Numbered from the stretch's first letter, positions 27,904-36,381 are shown. The stretch: 48,244 nt of DNA from Pseudolabrys sp. (GCA_017849615.1 JAFIGS010000015.1:1-48244), one strand, 5' to 3'. Numbers and translations: made by a program. Notes: generated from the sequence alone by a model not told the origin.

Positions 27904-27921
27904 GCCCTTAGCGAGACATTC

Positions 27922-28662
27922 ATGACAAAGCCAATGACGATGACTTCGCCCGCCACCGCGACGGTGAGCGCCGCAACGCTCGACGTGCTGCGCACGGTCA
28001 CGACCGGCACCGTCACGACGATCCTGCTGAAGAAGGGCATTCGCCACGCCTGGATGAAAGGCGCGATGCCGTTCGGCCACACCGGCAAGCGCATCGTCGG
28101 CCCGGCCTTCACCTTGCGCTTCGTACCGGTGCGCGAGGATCTCGCGACGCCGGCGAGTTGGCTCAATCCGATCTCGACGCGCTCCGCCATCGAGGCCATG
28201 CCGGAAGGCTGCATCTGCGTCGCCGACGCCATGGGCGTCACCGGCGCCGGCATCTTCGGCGACATCCTCTGCATGCGCATGGTCAAGCGCAACGTCGCGG
28301 CGCTGATCACCGACGGCGTCATGCGCGACCGGCACGGCGTGCTCGGCACGGGCCTGCCGGTGTGGTGTCAGGGCGTGGCGGCGCCGGCGTCGGTCAACCA
28401 GTTGACCTTCGTCGGCTGGAATGAGCCGATCGGCTGCGGCGGCGCTGCGATCTTCCCGGACGACATCATCGTCGCCGACGACGACGGCGCGGTGGTGATC
28501 CCGAGAGATTTAGTCGAATTCGTTGCGCATGAAGGTGCCGAGCACGAGCTGATGGAAAGTTGGCTGGTGCAGGAAGTGGAGAAGGGCGCGAAGCTGCCCG
28601 GCCTTTATCCACCGAACGACGAGAACAAGAAGCGCTACGAGGACTGGAAGAAGTCGCGGTAA
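27922..28662 (+). CDS. RraA-family protein (aldolase/RNase E inhibitor fold)
   Basis: A 246-residue protein of the RraA/HMG-aldolase family (PF03737). The core GDILCMRMVKRNVAALITDGVMRDRHGV carries the metal- and substrate-binding Asp and Arg, and CICVADAMGVTGAGIFGD precedes it. Family members include 4-hydroxy-4-methyl-2-oxoglutarate aldolases and oxaloacetate decarboxylases. The name RNase regulator is often transferred without proof. The C-terminal tail (KGAKLPGLYPPNDENKKRYEDW) is longer than in E. coli RraA and typical of the catabolic branch. It lies 18 bp after the transporter gene, possibly in the same transcript. Confidence 0.82.
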   Translation: MTKPMTMTSPATATVSAATLDVLRTVTTGTVTTILLKKGIRHAWMKGAMPFGHTGKRIVGPAFTLRFVPVREDLATPASWLNPISTRSAIEAMPEGCICVADAMGVTGAGIFGDILCMRMVKRNVAALITDGVMRDRHGVLGTGLPVWCQGVAAPASVNQLTFVGWNEPIGCGGAAIFPDDIIVADDDGAVVIPRDLVEFVAHEGAEHELMESWLVQEVEKGAKLPGLYPPNDENKKRYEDWKKSR

Positions 28663-28756
28663 TTTCGTGACGACCGGGACGCGACGATGTGCGCCAACGC
28701 GCGGGCCGCATCCGGTATGATACGGTGACGGCTGGAAGGGGCGCCCGTCAGCCGTC

Positions 28757-29560
28757 ATGTTCTATATCCTCTCGAAAACCGTCACGGTGCTGTTGCACCC
28801 GTCCAACCTGATCCTGCTCATCGGGATGGCGGGGCTGGCGCTGATGCTGATGGGTTGGCGGCGCGGTGGTACCCGGCTGGTGATCGCCAGCGTGATCCTC
28901 CTGTTCATCGCCGGGCTGTTGCCGGTCGGCCCGTACCTCACGCATGCGCTGGAGCGGCGCTTTCCGCCGTGGGAGCAGGCCGGCGGGCTGTCGCGCGGCC
29001 CCCCGACGGGCATCATCATTCTCGGCGGCGCGATTTCGCCGCTGCTGACGCGGCAGACCGGCCTGACATCGGTCAATGGCGACGCCGGCCGCGTCATTGC
29101 GCTGGCGCATCTGGCGCGCACGTTCCCGAATGCGCGCATCGTCTATTCCGGCGGCGACCCCAGCCTGTTCGGCAACAAACATCCCGAGACCGATTTCATC
29201 GGTCCCTTGCTCGACGATTTCGGCGTGCCGCGCGCGCGCGTCGAACTGGAAACCCGCTCGCGCAACACCGCGGAGAACGCCGCCTTCACCCGCGACATCG
29301 CGCAGCCCAAGCCGGGCGAGCGCTGGCTGCTGGTGACCTCGGCGCAACATATGCCGCGCGCGATCGGCTCGTTCCGGGCGGCGGGATTTCCGGTCGAGGC
29401 CTATCCGGTGGCGTTCCAGGTGGAGCATCATTTGCGGCTGCGGCCGGGCTTCACGGTCGGCAACAATCTCGCCCGTCTCGACCGGGCGGTGAACGAATGG
29501 ATCGGCGTCATCGCCTATTGGGCGACCGGACGAAGCTCGGCGCTGTTTCCGGCGCCGTAG
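28757..29560 (+). CDS. YdcF/DUF218-family membrane protein
   Basis: A 267-residue protein with two N-terminal transmembrane helices (about 12-32 and 41-60) and a DUF218 domain (about 85-250) with GIIILGGA, the ARIVYSGGDP loop, TRSRNTAENAAFT and LLVTSAQHMPRAIGSFRAAGFPVEAYPV. The ElyC/SanA/YdcF group takes part in envelope maintenance. ElyC affects undecaprenyl phosphate metabolism, but no activity is proven for this member. The domain probably faces the periplasm. Confidence 0.83.
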   Translation: MFYILSKTVTVLLHPSNLILLIGMAGLALMLMGWRRGGTRLVIASVILLFIAGLLPVGPYLTHALERRFPPWEQAGGLSRGPPTGIIILGGAISPLLTRQTGLTSVNGDAGRVIALAHLARTFPNARIVYSGGDPSLFGNKHPETDFIGPLLDDFGVPRARVELETRSRNTAENAAFTRDIAQPKPGERWLLVTSAQHMPRAIGSFRAAGFPVEAYPVAFQVEHHLRLRPGFTVGNNLARLDRAVNEWIGVIAYWATGRSSALFPAP

Positions 29561-29708
29561 CCGCCGGCGCCGATATTGTGATGGCCGCAACCGCCCGATA
29601 AAATTTCAATCATTGGGCGATTCGTGCGCCCGAGTGCGCGTCAGCGTTCTCGAGCACCATCCGCGTGTTTTTTCCGCGTGATGCCTTCAACACAAGGGGG
29701 AATCGCAA

Positions 29709-29879
29709 ATGGCTGTCGACAAGACGCCTGCATTGCGCCCGCGCGACACCGACGCGGCGGACTTCTACGACGACCTCAATCTCAGCGCCCATTGGGGCGA
29801 GAAGATCATCACCGCGGTCGCCGTGACGCTGGGCCTGACGATCGTCGCCGCGGTCGCGCTGCTGATGGGGATGCCCTGA
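29709..29879 (+). CDS. Small single-helix membrane protein, 56 aa
   Basis: An acidic, Asp-rich N-terminal part (RDTDAADFYDDLNLSAHWGEK) is followed by one transmembrane helix (ITAVAVTLGLTIVAAVALLMG) at the C-terminus. AAGGGGGAA just before the ATG is a strong ribosome site, which supports a real gene despite the short length. The layout recalls single-helix accessory subunits such as the small subunit IV of aa3-type oxidases, but no oxidase gene is near and the match is not clear. The gene stops 9 bp before the convergent DUF599 gene. Confidence 0.65.
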   Translation: MAVDKTPALRPRDTDAADFYDDLNLSAHWGEKIITAVAVTLGLTIVAAVALLMGMP

Positions 29880-29888
29880 CGCGGCTGG

Positions 29889-30572
29889 CTAGGTGGCGTC
29901 GAAGGCGCGGCGCGAATTCGAGGCGAACTGCCGCCGCCACATGACGATCACGACGCCGACGGTGGTGAGCGCCAGTTCGATCGGGCCGAGAAACCAGCCG
30001 AGATAGCCGAGCGCGAAAAAGAACGCGCGCTGGCCGCGGTTGAATTGCCGGCCGGCGTCTTCGCACAGCCGCGCGCCGCGATGCGCGAAGATGCGCGCCG
30101 CCTCGCTGTCCTTCTGCGTATGCGGCGGCGCCGCGCCGATCATGATGGCGAGATAATTGAACAGCCGGTACGACCAGGCGAACTTGAAGAAGGCATAGAC
30201 GAAGATCACCGACAGGCCGACGATCTTGGCCTGCCACATCTCCGGTGTGTTCGGCACGGCGAAGGGAAGCATGCCCATGACATGCACGATCTCGTCGGAG
30301 GCGCGCAGCAAGGTCAGCGCGCCGCCAATGGCGATCAGGCTGGTGGAGGCGAAGAACGCCGTGCCGTTCTGCAAGGCCGCGGTGACCTGCGAGTCGACGA
30401 TGCGCACCTCGCGCGCCAGCAGTTCCTTCATCCACTCGTCCCGATAGACATGCATCAGCGAATTGAGACTGCGGCTGCCATGCGCCGTACTCTCGATGAC
30501 GATCGAATAGCCGATCCAGGCCGCGAGGAAGAGGCCGAGCGCAAGCGCATCCGGCAGGCTCAGTGTCACCAT
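29889..30572 (-). CDS. DUF599 family membrane protein
   Basis: A 227-residue protein with four or five hydrophobic segments. DUF599 features visible are the SLNSLMHVYRDEWMKELLARE segment after helix 1, DSQVTAALQNGTAFFASTSLIAIGGALTLL, and FKFAWSYRLFNYLAIMIGAAP. The family has no known role. TGAGGA 6 bases before the ATG at 30572 sets the start; another ATG four codons upstream is possible. It diverges from the rhodanese gene across about 105 bp. Confidence 0.82.
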   Translation of the reverse strand: MVTLSLPDALALGLFLAAWIGYSIVIESTAHGSRSLNSLMHVYRDEWMKELLAREVRIVDSQVTAALQNGTAFFASTSLIAIGGALTLLRASDEIVHVMGMLPFAVPNTPEMWQAKIVGLSVIFVYAFFKFAWSYRLFNYLAIMIGAAPPHTQKDSEAARIFAHRGARLCEDAGRQFNRGQRAFFFALGYLGWFLGPIELALTTVGVVIVMWRRQFASNSRRAFDAT

Positions 30573-30678
30573 CGCATTCCTCATGGCCGCCTGGTGGCGC
30601 GCTTGTGGCGCTGCCGCCGTTCCGTTACACCGCCATTGTAACGGCCGGGCGTGGCGGCCGAACAGGGGAATCCGGGCG

Positions 30679-31086
30679 ATGCCGCAGAATATCACCATCG
30701 GTTACAAGGAGATGTGCGAGGCGGCCGAGCGCGAGATCGAAACGCTCGATACCGCCGAGGCCATCAAGCTCGCTGGCCGCGACGACGTGGTCTTCGTCGA
30801 TATCCGCGACATCCGCGAGTTGCAGCGCGACGGCAAGATGCCGGGCGCCTTCCACTGTCCGCGCGGCATGCTGGAATTCTGGATCGACCCCAACGGCTCC
30901 TATTACAAACCGGTGTTTGGCCAAGACAAGAAATTCGTATTCTTCTGCGCCGGCGGCATGCGCTCCGCGCTGGCGGCGCAGACGGCGCAGCGCATGGGCC
31001 TCAAGCCGGTTGCCCATATTCGCGGCGGCTTCGGCGCCTGGAAGAAGCAGGGCGGCCCGATCGAGGCGCCGGAAGCCAAGGGTTGA
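30679..31086 (+). CDS. Rhodanese-like sulfurtransferase
   Basis: A 135-residue single rhodanese domain. The active-site loop is FFCAGGMRS (catalytic Cys about residue 93), preceded by VVFVDIRDIRELQRDGKMPGAFHCPRG, the entry motif of the fold. It transfers sulfane sulfur to a thiol or cyanide acceptor; the partner is unknown. GGGGA before the ATG fixes the start. About 95 bp separate it from the tandem glutathione transferase genes on the same strand. Confidence 0.87.
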   Translation: MPQNITIGYKEMCEAAEREIETLDTAEAIKLAGRDDVVFVDIRDIRELQRDGKMPGAFHCPRGMLEFWIDPNGSYYKPVFGQDKKFVFFCAGGMRSALAAQTAQRMGLKPVAHIRGGFGAWKKQGGPIEAPEAKG

Positions 31087-31180
31087 CGGAACCGATCAAC
31101 GCCGCTGCTGGCGCTCATCGTCAAAATTCATTTGCCGCTGCCGGGCCCTTTCCGCACCATGCCCCGAATCCGAGGGGCAA

Positions 31181-31885
31181 ATGGCGCTGACACTGATCAT
31201 CGGCAACAAGAACTATTCGAGCTGGTCGCTGCGGCCGTGGATCGCCATGAAGGCGACTGGCATTGCGTTCGACGAGGAGCTCATTCCGTTCGAAACCGAG
31301 GATTTCCGGACCATCGTTCCCGCGGTGTCCGGCTCGGGGCGCGTGCCGGTGCTCGTCGATGGCGACATCCGCGTCTGGGAGTCGCTGGCGATTCTAGAAT
31401 ACCTTGCCGAGAAATTTCCCGAGGCCGGGCTATGGCCGAAAGATCCGGCGGCCCGCGCGCATGCCCGCGTCGCCGCCAACGAGATGCATGCCGGCTTCCA
31501 GGCCTTGCGTAATCATCTGCCGGTGAACTTCGCCCGCCGCATCATCAAGCGCGAGCTGCCGCCGGCTGTCCTCGGCAATATTCGCCGCATCGAGGCGCTG
31601 TGGGCCGACTGCCGTGCGCGCTTCGGCGCCCGGGCGGAGAATGGCGGACCTTTTCTGTTCGGCGCATTCACCAATGCCGACGCCATGTATGCGCCGGTGG
31701 TGTCGCGCTTCCACACCTACGCCGTCGATGTAACGCCCGGCACGCGCGCCTACATGGATGCGGTCATGGCGTTGCCGGCGTACAAGGACTGGACCGCGGC
31801 CGGTATTGCCGAGCCGTGGATTTTCGCCGAAGACGAAGTTGACTGGCCGGAGATTCACCGCGCCGAACGGCGCGCATCCGTTTAA
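31181..31885 (+). CDS. Glutathione S-transferase, copy 1
   Basis: A 234-residue cytosolic protein with an N-terminal thioredoxin-like domain (LIIGNKNYSSWSLRPWIAMKATGI; the GRVPVLVDG cis-Pro loop; WESLAILEYLAEKFPE, which binds the gamma-glutamyl part) and an all-helical C-domain ending near WPEIHRAERR. The NKNYSSWSLRPW start marks a bacterial subgroup often annotated as YfcF-like or maleylacetoacetate isomerase-like. Catalysis probably uses Ser of YSSWS. GAGGGG before the ATG. A close paralogue follows after 15 bp. Confidence 0.88.
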   Translation: MALTLIIGNKNYSSWSLRPWIAMKATGIAFDEELIPFETEDFRTIVPAVSGSGRVPVLVDGDIRVWESLAILEYLAEKFPEAGLWPKDPAARAHARVAANEMHAGFQALRNHLPVNFARRIIKRELPPAVLGNIRRIEALWADCRARFGARAENGGPFLFGAFTNADAMYAPVVSRFHTYAVDVTPGTRAYMDAVMALPAYKDWTAAGIAEPWIFAEDEVDWPEIHRAERRASV

Positions 31886-31900
31886 TCGGCAGGGGAAGCC

Positions 31901-32587
31901 ATGACGCTCAAGCTCGTGATCGGCAACAAGAACTATTCGTCCTGGTCGATGCGGCCGTGGATCGCGATGAAGGCGGCCGGCATTGCCTTCGAGGAAATCC
32001 TCATTCCGCTCTACGGGCCGGGCAGCGCCGAACAGATCTTGAAATATTCGCCGGCCGGCAAGGTGCCGATCCTGCACGACGGCGACTTCGCTGTCTGGGA
32101 CTCGCTCGCCATCCTCGAATATCTCGCCGAGAAATTTCCGGACGCGCAGCTCTGGCCGGCGGATGCGCAAGCGCGGGCCCGGGCACGATCGGTCTCGGCC
32201 GAGATGCACTCCGGCTTCCAGGCCCTGCGCCAGCACTGCACCATGAATCTCTGGCTGCCGCCCAAGCCGCGGCCGATGCCGGACGAAGTCTACGCGAACA
32301 TGAAGCGCATCGAGACGATCTGGGCCGAATGCCGCGCGCAATTCGGGCAGGGCGGACCGTTCCTGTTCGGCAAGCGGTTCGGCAATGCCGACGCCATGTA
32401 TGCGCCGGTCGTGGGTCGCTTCCACAATTACGGTCTGCCCGTCGGTCCGGCGACCCTGGCCTACATGGACGCCGTGATGGCGACGCCGGCCTGGAAGGAA
32501 TGGGTGGACGCCGGCATGAAGGAAACCTGGGTGCTCCAGCACAACGAGCCGGAGTGGCCGCTGGTGCGCGGCGTCAAGGTCGCGTGA
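31901..32587 (+). CDS. Glutathione S-transferase, copy 2
   Basis: A 228-residue paralogue of the preceding gene: LVIGNKNYSSWSMRPWIAMKAAGI, GKVPILHDGDFAVWDSLAILEYLAEKFPD, and FGNADAMYAPVVGRFHNY in the helical domain. The substrate-binding stretch differs from copy 1 (PLYGPGSAEQILKYSPAGK against PFETEDFRTIVPAVSGSGR), which suggests different electrophiles. GGGGAAG lies before the ATG. The two genes surely share a transcript and arose by tandem duplication. Confidence 0.88.
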   Translation: MTLKLVIGNKNYSSWSMRPWIAMKAAGIAFEEILIPLYGPGSAEQILKYSPAGKVPILHDGDFAVWDSLAILEYLAEKFPDAQLWPADAQARARARSVSAEMHSGFQALRQHCTMNLWLPPKPRPMPDEVYANMKRIETIWAECRAQFGQGGPFLFGKRFGNADAMYAPVVGRFHNYGLPVGPATLAYMDAVMATPAWKEWVDAGMKETWVLQHNEPEWPLVRGVKVA

Positions 32588-32692
32588 GCGCGGCGCGCGC
32601 CGCATCGCAACCAAAGTTCCATTCACGCGTTGATCCGCCGCTGAAGGCCGAGCCCGGTGTCCGGGTTCCGTGTCCTTCACGCGGGGACATGC

Positions 32693-34798
32693 ATGCTGCT
32701 CAAAAAGGATCACAACGTCTGGCGCATTGCGCGCGCGAAACGCGCCTCGATGCTGGTCGATGCCGCGAATTATTTCGCGGCGGTGCGCAGCGCCATGATC
32801 AAGGCGGAGCGGTCGATCCTGATCGCCGGCTGGGACATTCACAGCCAGACCCGGCTGGTCGGCCCGGACTGCTGCGCCAATGACGGTTATCCCGAGACCT
32901 TCGCCGAGTTTCTCGCGGCGCTGGTCACGAAGAAGCCGCAGCTCGAAATCCGTCTGCTGCTGTGGGATTTTTCCGTTCTCTATGCCGGCGAGCGCGATCC
33001 GTTCCCGACCGCGACGCTGCAATGGAGCACGCCGCACAACATTCATTTCTGCCTCGACGATTGCGTGCCGGTCGGCTCGTCGCAGCACCAGAAGCTGGTC
33101 TGCGTCGATGACAAGGTAGCCTTCTCAGGCGGGCTCGACATCACTATCCGCCGCTGGGACACCTGCGCCCACACCGCCAACGACACGCACCGCGTCGATC
33201 CGGCCGGCAAGCCCTACGGCCCCTTTCACGACGTGCAGATGGTGGTCGATGGCGACGCGGCCGGCGCGCTGAGCGAATTGTTACGACAGCGCTGGGCCTG
33301 CGCGGCTTCGGAGAAGGTCGCGGCGGTCGAAGTCGGTGGCGACGCGTGGCCCGATGGCGTGGCGGCCGATTTCACCGATATCGATATCGGCATCGCCCGC
33401 ACCGAGCCGCGTTTCGATGGCCGCGAGGAAGCGCGCGAGGTCGAGCGACTGTTCTTCGACATGATCGACGGCGCCGAACGCTCGATATACATCGAGAACC
33501 AGTTTCTCACCGCGTTGCCTGTGGCCGAAAGACTGGCGAAGCGGCTGCGCGAACGTCCCGAACTCGAGGCGCTGATCGTGTCTCCGCAGACTCATGTGTC
33601 GTGGCTCGAGGCGCAAAGCATGCGCACGGGACGGGCGCGTTTCGCCGCAATTCTCAGCGGGTTTCCGCAGGACCGCGTCGCGCTGTTTTATCCGCATGTC
33701 GAAACCGGCGGCGTAACCGCCAACACCATGGTGCACTCCAAGGTAACGGCGGTCGATGACCGCGTCTTCCGCATCGGCTCGGCCAATCTCAACAACCGCT
33801 CGATGGGCACCGACACCGAGTGCGATCTGGTCGTTGTCGCCGGTTCCGAAGAGCAGCGCGACACGGTTGTTCGCCTGCGCAACACGCTGATCGGCGACCA
33901 TTGCGGCGCCACGGCGGACGAGGTCGCGAAAGCGCTAGAGGAAAATGGCGGCTCGCTGGTCAGGACGGCGCGAAAGCTGGCGCTCAACGGCCATAGCTTG
34001 CAGCCGATCGTCGATGATCCGGCCGCGTCATCCGAGGCTTTCGCGCTGATTCAGGGCGTGGCCGATCCTGAAAAGCCCATCGGCGCCGAGGAGTTTCTCA
34101 GCAGTATGTTGGGAGGTTACGTGCCGGCGCGCCATTATTCGACCGTGCTCAGGGTGATCGTGGCCGGCCTCGTCATTGTCGGGATGGCGATGGCGTGGCA
34201 GTTCGTGCCGCTCGCCGATCCAAAATCCGTCAAGGAAGCTTTCGGCGAGATTGCCGGCAGCTACTGGGCGCCATTCGTCGTCATCGGCACCTTTGTCGTC
34301 GCCGGGTCGCTGATGTTTCCGGTGACGGTGCTGATTGCGGCCACCGCGGCGGCGTTCGGTCCGTGGACCGGCTTCACCTATGCGTTCATCGGCGCGCTGG
34401 CGAGTGCGCTCACCACCTACGCCATCGGCGCCGCGATCGGCAAACGCACGGTGCAGGACCTGCTCGGCGCGCGGCTCAATCGAATCCGCCAGAAGATCGC
34501 GTCGCGCGGGGTCGTGTCCGTCGCCGCGATCCGTCTCGTGCCCGTTGCGCCGTTCACCGTGGTCAATCTGGCGGCCGGCGCCAGCTCCATTCCGGTGTTC
34601 GACTACATGGCCGGCACGGTAATCGGTATGCTGCCCGGCATGATCATGATCTCGGCCGTGGGCAACCAGTTCGCGCGGATCCTGACATCGCCAACGCCGC
34701 TCGACATCGCGGTGCTGGTGCTCGCGGTCGGCGCCTGGGTCGGCCTGTCGATCGGCGTGCAGGCGGCGGTGTCGCGCTACTGGAGCGGCGGCCGGTGA
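32693..34798 (+). CDS. Phospholipase D-family enzyme fused to a VTT (DedA-like) membrane domain
   Basis: 701 residues. The N-terminal half is a PLD/cardiolipin synthase fold with two intact HKD motifs: His132, Lys134, Asp139 (HQKLVCVDD) and His348, Lys350, Asp355 (HSKVTAVDD), each followed by the usual FSGG or GSANLNNRS. From about residue 480 a membrane part begins: several helices with the VTT/DedA pattern FPVTVLIAATAAAFGPWTGF, AIRLVPVAPFTVVNLAAGA and TVIGMLPG. It may make or cleave phospholipids and move lipid across the inner membrane. GGGGA before the chosen ATG sets the start. The nuclease-like gene overlaps its end, as in the E. coli ybhP-clsB arrangement. Confidence 0.88.
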   Translation: MLLKKDHNVWRIARAKRASMLVDAANYFAAVRSAMIKAERSILIAGWDIHSQTRLVGPDCCANDGYPETFAEFLAALVTKKPQLEIRLLLWDFSVLYAGERDPFPTATLQWSTPHNIHFCLDDCVPVGSSQHQKLVCVDDKVAFSGGLDITIRRWDTCAHTANDTHRVDPAGKPYGPFHDVQMVVDGDAAGALSELLRQRWACAASEKVAAVEVGGDAWPDGVAADFTDIDIGIARTEPRFDGREEAREVERLFFDMIDGAERSIYIENQFLTALPVAERLAKRLRERPELEALIVSPQTHVSWLEAQSMRTGRARFAAILSGFPQDRVALFYPHVETGGVTANTMVHSKVTAVDDRVFRIGSANLNNRSMGTDTECDLVVVAGSEEQRDTVVRLRNTLIGDHCGATADEVAKALEENGGSLVRTARKLALNGHSLQPIVDDPAASSEAFALIQGVADPEKPIGAEEFLSSMLGGYVPARHYSTVLRVIVAGLVIVGMAMAWQFVPLADPKSVKEAFGEIAGSYWAPFVVIGTFVVAGSLMFPVTVLIAATAAAFGPWTGFTYAFIGALASALTTYAIGAAIGKRTVQDLLGARLNRIRQKIASRGVVSVAAIRLVPVAPFTVVNLAAGASSIPVFDYMAGTVIGMLPGMIMISAVGNQFARILTSPTPLDIAVLVLAVGAWVGLSIGVQAAVSRYWSGGR

Positions 34799-35505
34799 GG
34801 GGAGACGCCGAGCGGGCGGGCACCGTCCGCGTCATGACCTGGAATATCCACGGCACGCTGGGGCGCAATCCGCGTTTCGATCTGGTGCGCGTCGCCGATC
34901 TCATTCGCCGCTGGGACCCGGACATCGTGGCGCTGCAGGAAGTCGATTCAAGGCGCGCGCTGGCCGACGCCACCAATCCGTTTGAATATCTCACCGGCGC
35001 GGTCGGGCTCTACGGCATCGGTGCCAAGTCCCTGACCGGGGCCGACGGCGACTACGGACAGATGCTGATCTCGCGCTTTCCGTTGGCCGGCCATGAGATC
35101 CGCGATATTTCGTTCGGCGAGCGGGAGCCGCGCCGTGCCATTCGCGCCGAGGTCGAGACACCGTTCGGTCCGCTGACCGTGGTCGCGACGCATCTCGGCC
35201 TCAGCATCGGCGAGCGCCGCCGCCAGGCGCGCATGCTCATCGAACTCGCCGCCGGCGATGCCGCCGCCGTGGTGCTGGGCGATTTCAACGACTGGTTCTG
35301 GCCGGGCTCGGTGCGCGGCGTGCTGTCGCGCATCCTCGCCGGGCGCACTCACTTCCGCACGTTTCCGGCGGCGTGTCCCTTGCTCAAGCTCGACCGCGTC
35401 TATTGCCGGCCGCGGACGGCGCTGGTGCGCAGCTTTGTCGATCGCAGCGCCCGTGCGCTGTCCGATCATCTGCCGGTGATCGCGGACTTGCGGCCCAGCG
35501 TCTGA
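34795..35505 (+). CDS. Endonuclease/exonuclease/phosphatase (EEP) family protein
   Basis: About 236 residues of the EEP fold (PF03372): MTWNIHG, VALQEVDSRR (metal Glu), VVATHLGL, GDFNDW (catalytic Asp, Asn) and C-terminal SDHLPV (catalytic His). It is like E. coli YbhP. The GTG start overlaps the stop of the PLD gene by four bases, so translation is coupled; ATG at 34834 is a shorter alternative. Linkage to a cardiolipin-synthase-like enzyme suggests a phosphodiesterase on lipid head groups rather than on nucleic acid, which is an inference from context. Confidence 0.86.
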   Translation: MRGDAERAGTVRVMTWNIHGTLGRNPRFDLVRVADLIRRWDPDIVALQEVDSRRALADATNPFEYLTGAVGLYGIGAKSLTGADGDYGQMLISRFPLAGHEIRDISFGEREPRRAIRAEVETPFGPLTVVATHLGLSIGERRRQARMLIELAAGDAAAVVLGDFNDWFWPGSVRGVLSRILAGRTHFRTFPAACPLLKLDRVYCRPRTALVRSFVDRSARALSDHLPVIADLRPSV

Positions 35506-35512
35506 CACAACA

Positions 35513-35541
35513 AAAAAGCCTGGCGCAGGCGCCAGGCTTTT
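35513..35541. terminator. Bidirectional intrinsic terminator
   Basis: GCCTGGCGC pairs with GCGCCAGGC (35518-35526 and 35529-35537). A6 lies on the left and TTTTC on the right. It lies between the rightward EEP gene and the leftward csbD gene and can end both. Confidence 0.83.
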
Positions 35542-35563
35542 CATGCTCGCTGGAAGGCGTTTT

Positions 35564-35746
35564 CTAGTCGTCGAGCGCTTCCTTCAGCTTGTCCTTGGCG
35601 CCGCCGTAGGCGTTCTGCGCCTTGCCGGCAACCTGATCGGCCTTGCCTTCGGTTTCGAGCTTGGCATCGCCGGTCACCTTGCCGGCGACTTCCTTCACCT
35701 TGCCCTTGGCCTGGGTCAGAGAGCCTTCAACACGATCTTTATTCAT
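35564..35746 (-). CDS. CsbD-family stress protein
   Basis: 60 residues of the CsbD type (PF05532): KDRVEGSLTQAKGKVKEVAGKVTGD, then KADQVAGKAQNAYGGAKDKLKE. It is a very hydrophilic, helical-repeat protein lacking aromatic residues apart from one Tyr. CsbD proteins accumulate under general stress, and their molecular role is unknown. AAGGAG 6 bases before the ATG sets the start. An exact EcfG promoter is centred about 50 bp upstream, in line with the sigma-B control of Bacillus csbD. Confidence 0.9.
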   Translation of the reverse strand: MNKDRVEGSLTQAKGKVKEVAGKVTGDAKLETEGKADQVAGKAQNAYGGAKDKLKEALDD

Positions 35747-35786
35747 GGTTGCTCCTTGCTGGGTCATTTCGGGATCTCGCGAAAAC

Positions 35787-35812
35787 AACGCGCCGCCGCC
35801 GTGGGATGTTCC
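35787..35812 (-). promoter_or_regulatory. EcfG-type general stress promoter of the CsbD gene
   Basis: On the minus strand GGAAC (35812-35808), 17 bp, CGTT (35790-35787). The -10 end is 40 bp from the CsbD start codon. Confidence 0.85.
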
Positions 35813-35842
35813 TCACGTTATTTTCTGTCCGTGACGGAATCG

Positions 35843-35880
35843 AAAAAGCAGAGGCCCGCGACATCGCTGTCGCGGGCCTC
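35843..35880 (-). terminator. Intrinsic terminator after the small exported protein gene
   Basis: A perfect 13-bp stem, GAGGCCCGCGACA with its complement, has a 4-base loop and is followed on the minus strand by TGCTTTTT. It lies 54 bp beyond the stop of the leftward gene at 35934 and upstream of the CsbD promoter, so it separates the two stress units. Confidence 0.82.
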
Positions 35881-35933
35881 GCATCCAGCGGCCGGGTTGG
35901 TGGCCGCTCTTAGCTCGGTTACTCGTAGTTCAG

Positions 35934-36221
35934 TTACTTGCCGGTGCCGCCGGCATTATCATTCGGCTTGGCCGACGGCGACGACGGATTGGCGGTCGGC
36001 TGGTCTGCCGAGGTTCCGGTGGTCGCGCGCGGCGCCGTGCCGGCCGGCATGTCGGCGGTGCCCTTCGGCTGCGCGCCGCTCTTGCCCATGTTGCCTTCCT
36101 GCGTCGGCGCGGCATTGATGCTGCCGGGCGCGGTGGTCTTGCCGTCGTTGGTCTGCGCGCTGGCGATCGACACGCCGGCAACGATCGTGGCAACGGCGGT
36201 CATGATGGTCAGCGTCTTCAT
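35934..36221 (-). CDS. Small exported low-complexity protein, 95 aa, stress-regulated
   Basis: A signal peptide (MKTLTIMTAVATIVAGVSIASA, cleavage before QTNDGK) is followed by a mature part rich in Thr, Ala, Pro, Gly and Ser with little hydrophobic content, so it is probably disordered in the periplasm. AGGAGG before the ATG sets the start. The exact EcfG promoter 59 bp upstream implies induction in the general stress response. No family is recognised. The composition resembles the N-terminal part of the DUF1236 protein next door, which may reflect shared ancestry or just shared bias. Confidence 0.75.
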   Translation of the reverse strand: MKTLTIMTAVATIVAGVSIASAQTNDGKTTAPGSINAAPTQEGNMGKSGAQPKGTADMPAGTAPRATTGTSADQPTANPSSPSAKPNDNAGGTGK

Positions 36222-36279
36222 CACGGTCCTCCTGTTTGTTCGTTGATCGGTTTTCGTTGTTTCGCAAACACGCGATGAC

Positions 36280-36305
36280 AACGAGCATTCCGAGATTCAA
36301 GTTCC
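36280..36305 (-). promoter_or_regulatory. EcfG-type general stress promoter
   Basis: On the minus strand GGAAC (36305-36301), 17 bp, CGTT (36283-36280), 58 bp before the start of the small exported protein gene. Confidence 0.85.
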
Positions 36306-36346
36306 GGGAACCTGTGTGATTTCTCAACACGGTGCCGTTTGAAATG

Positions 36347-36381
36347 CCGCGGCGCGGAACCGCGAAGGTTCCGCGCCGCGG
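36347..36381. terminator. Perfect 15-bp palindrome after the DUF1236 gene
   Basis: CCGCGGCGCGGAACC at 36347-36361 and its exact complement at 36367-36381 enclose the loop GCGAA. It begins about 20 bp past the DUF1236 stop. No T-run follows on the minus strand (CATTTC), so it may stabilise the 3' end or bind a factor rather than act as a simple terminator. Confidence 0.6.
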
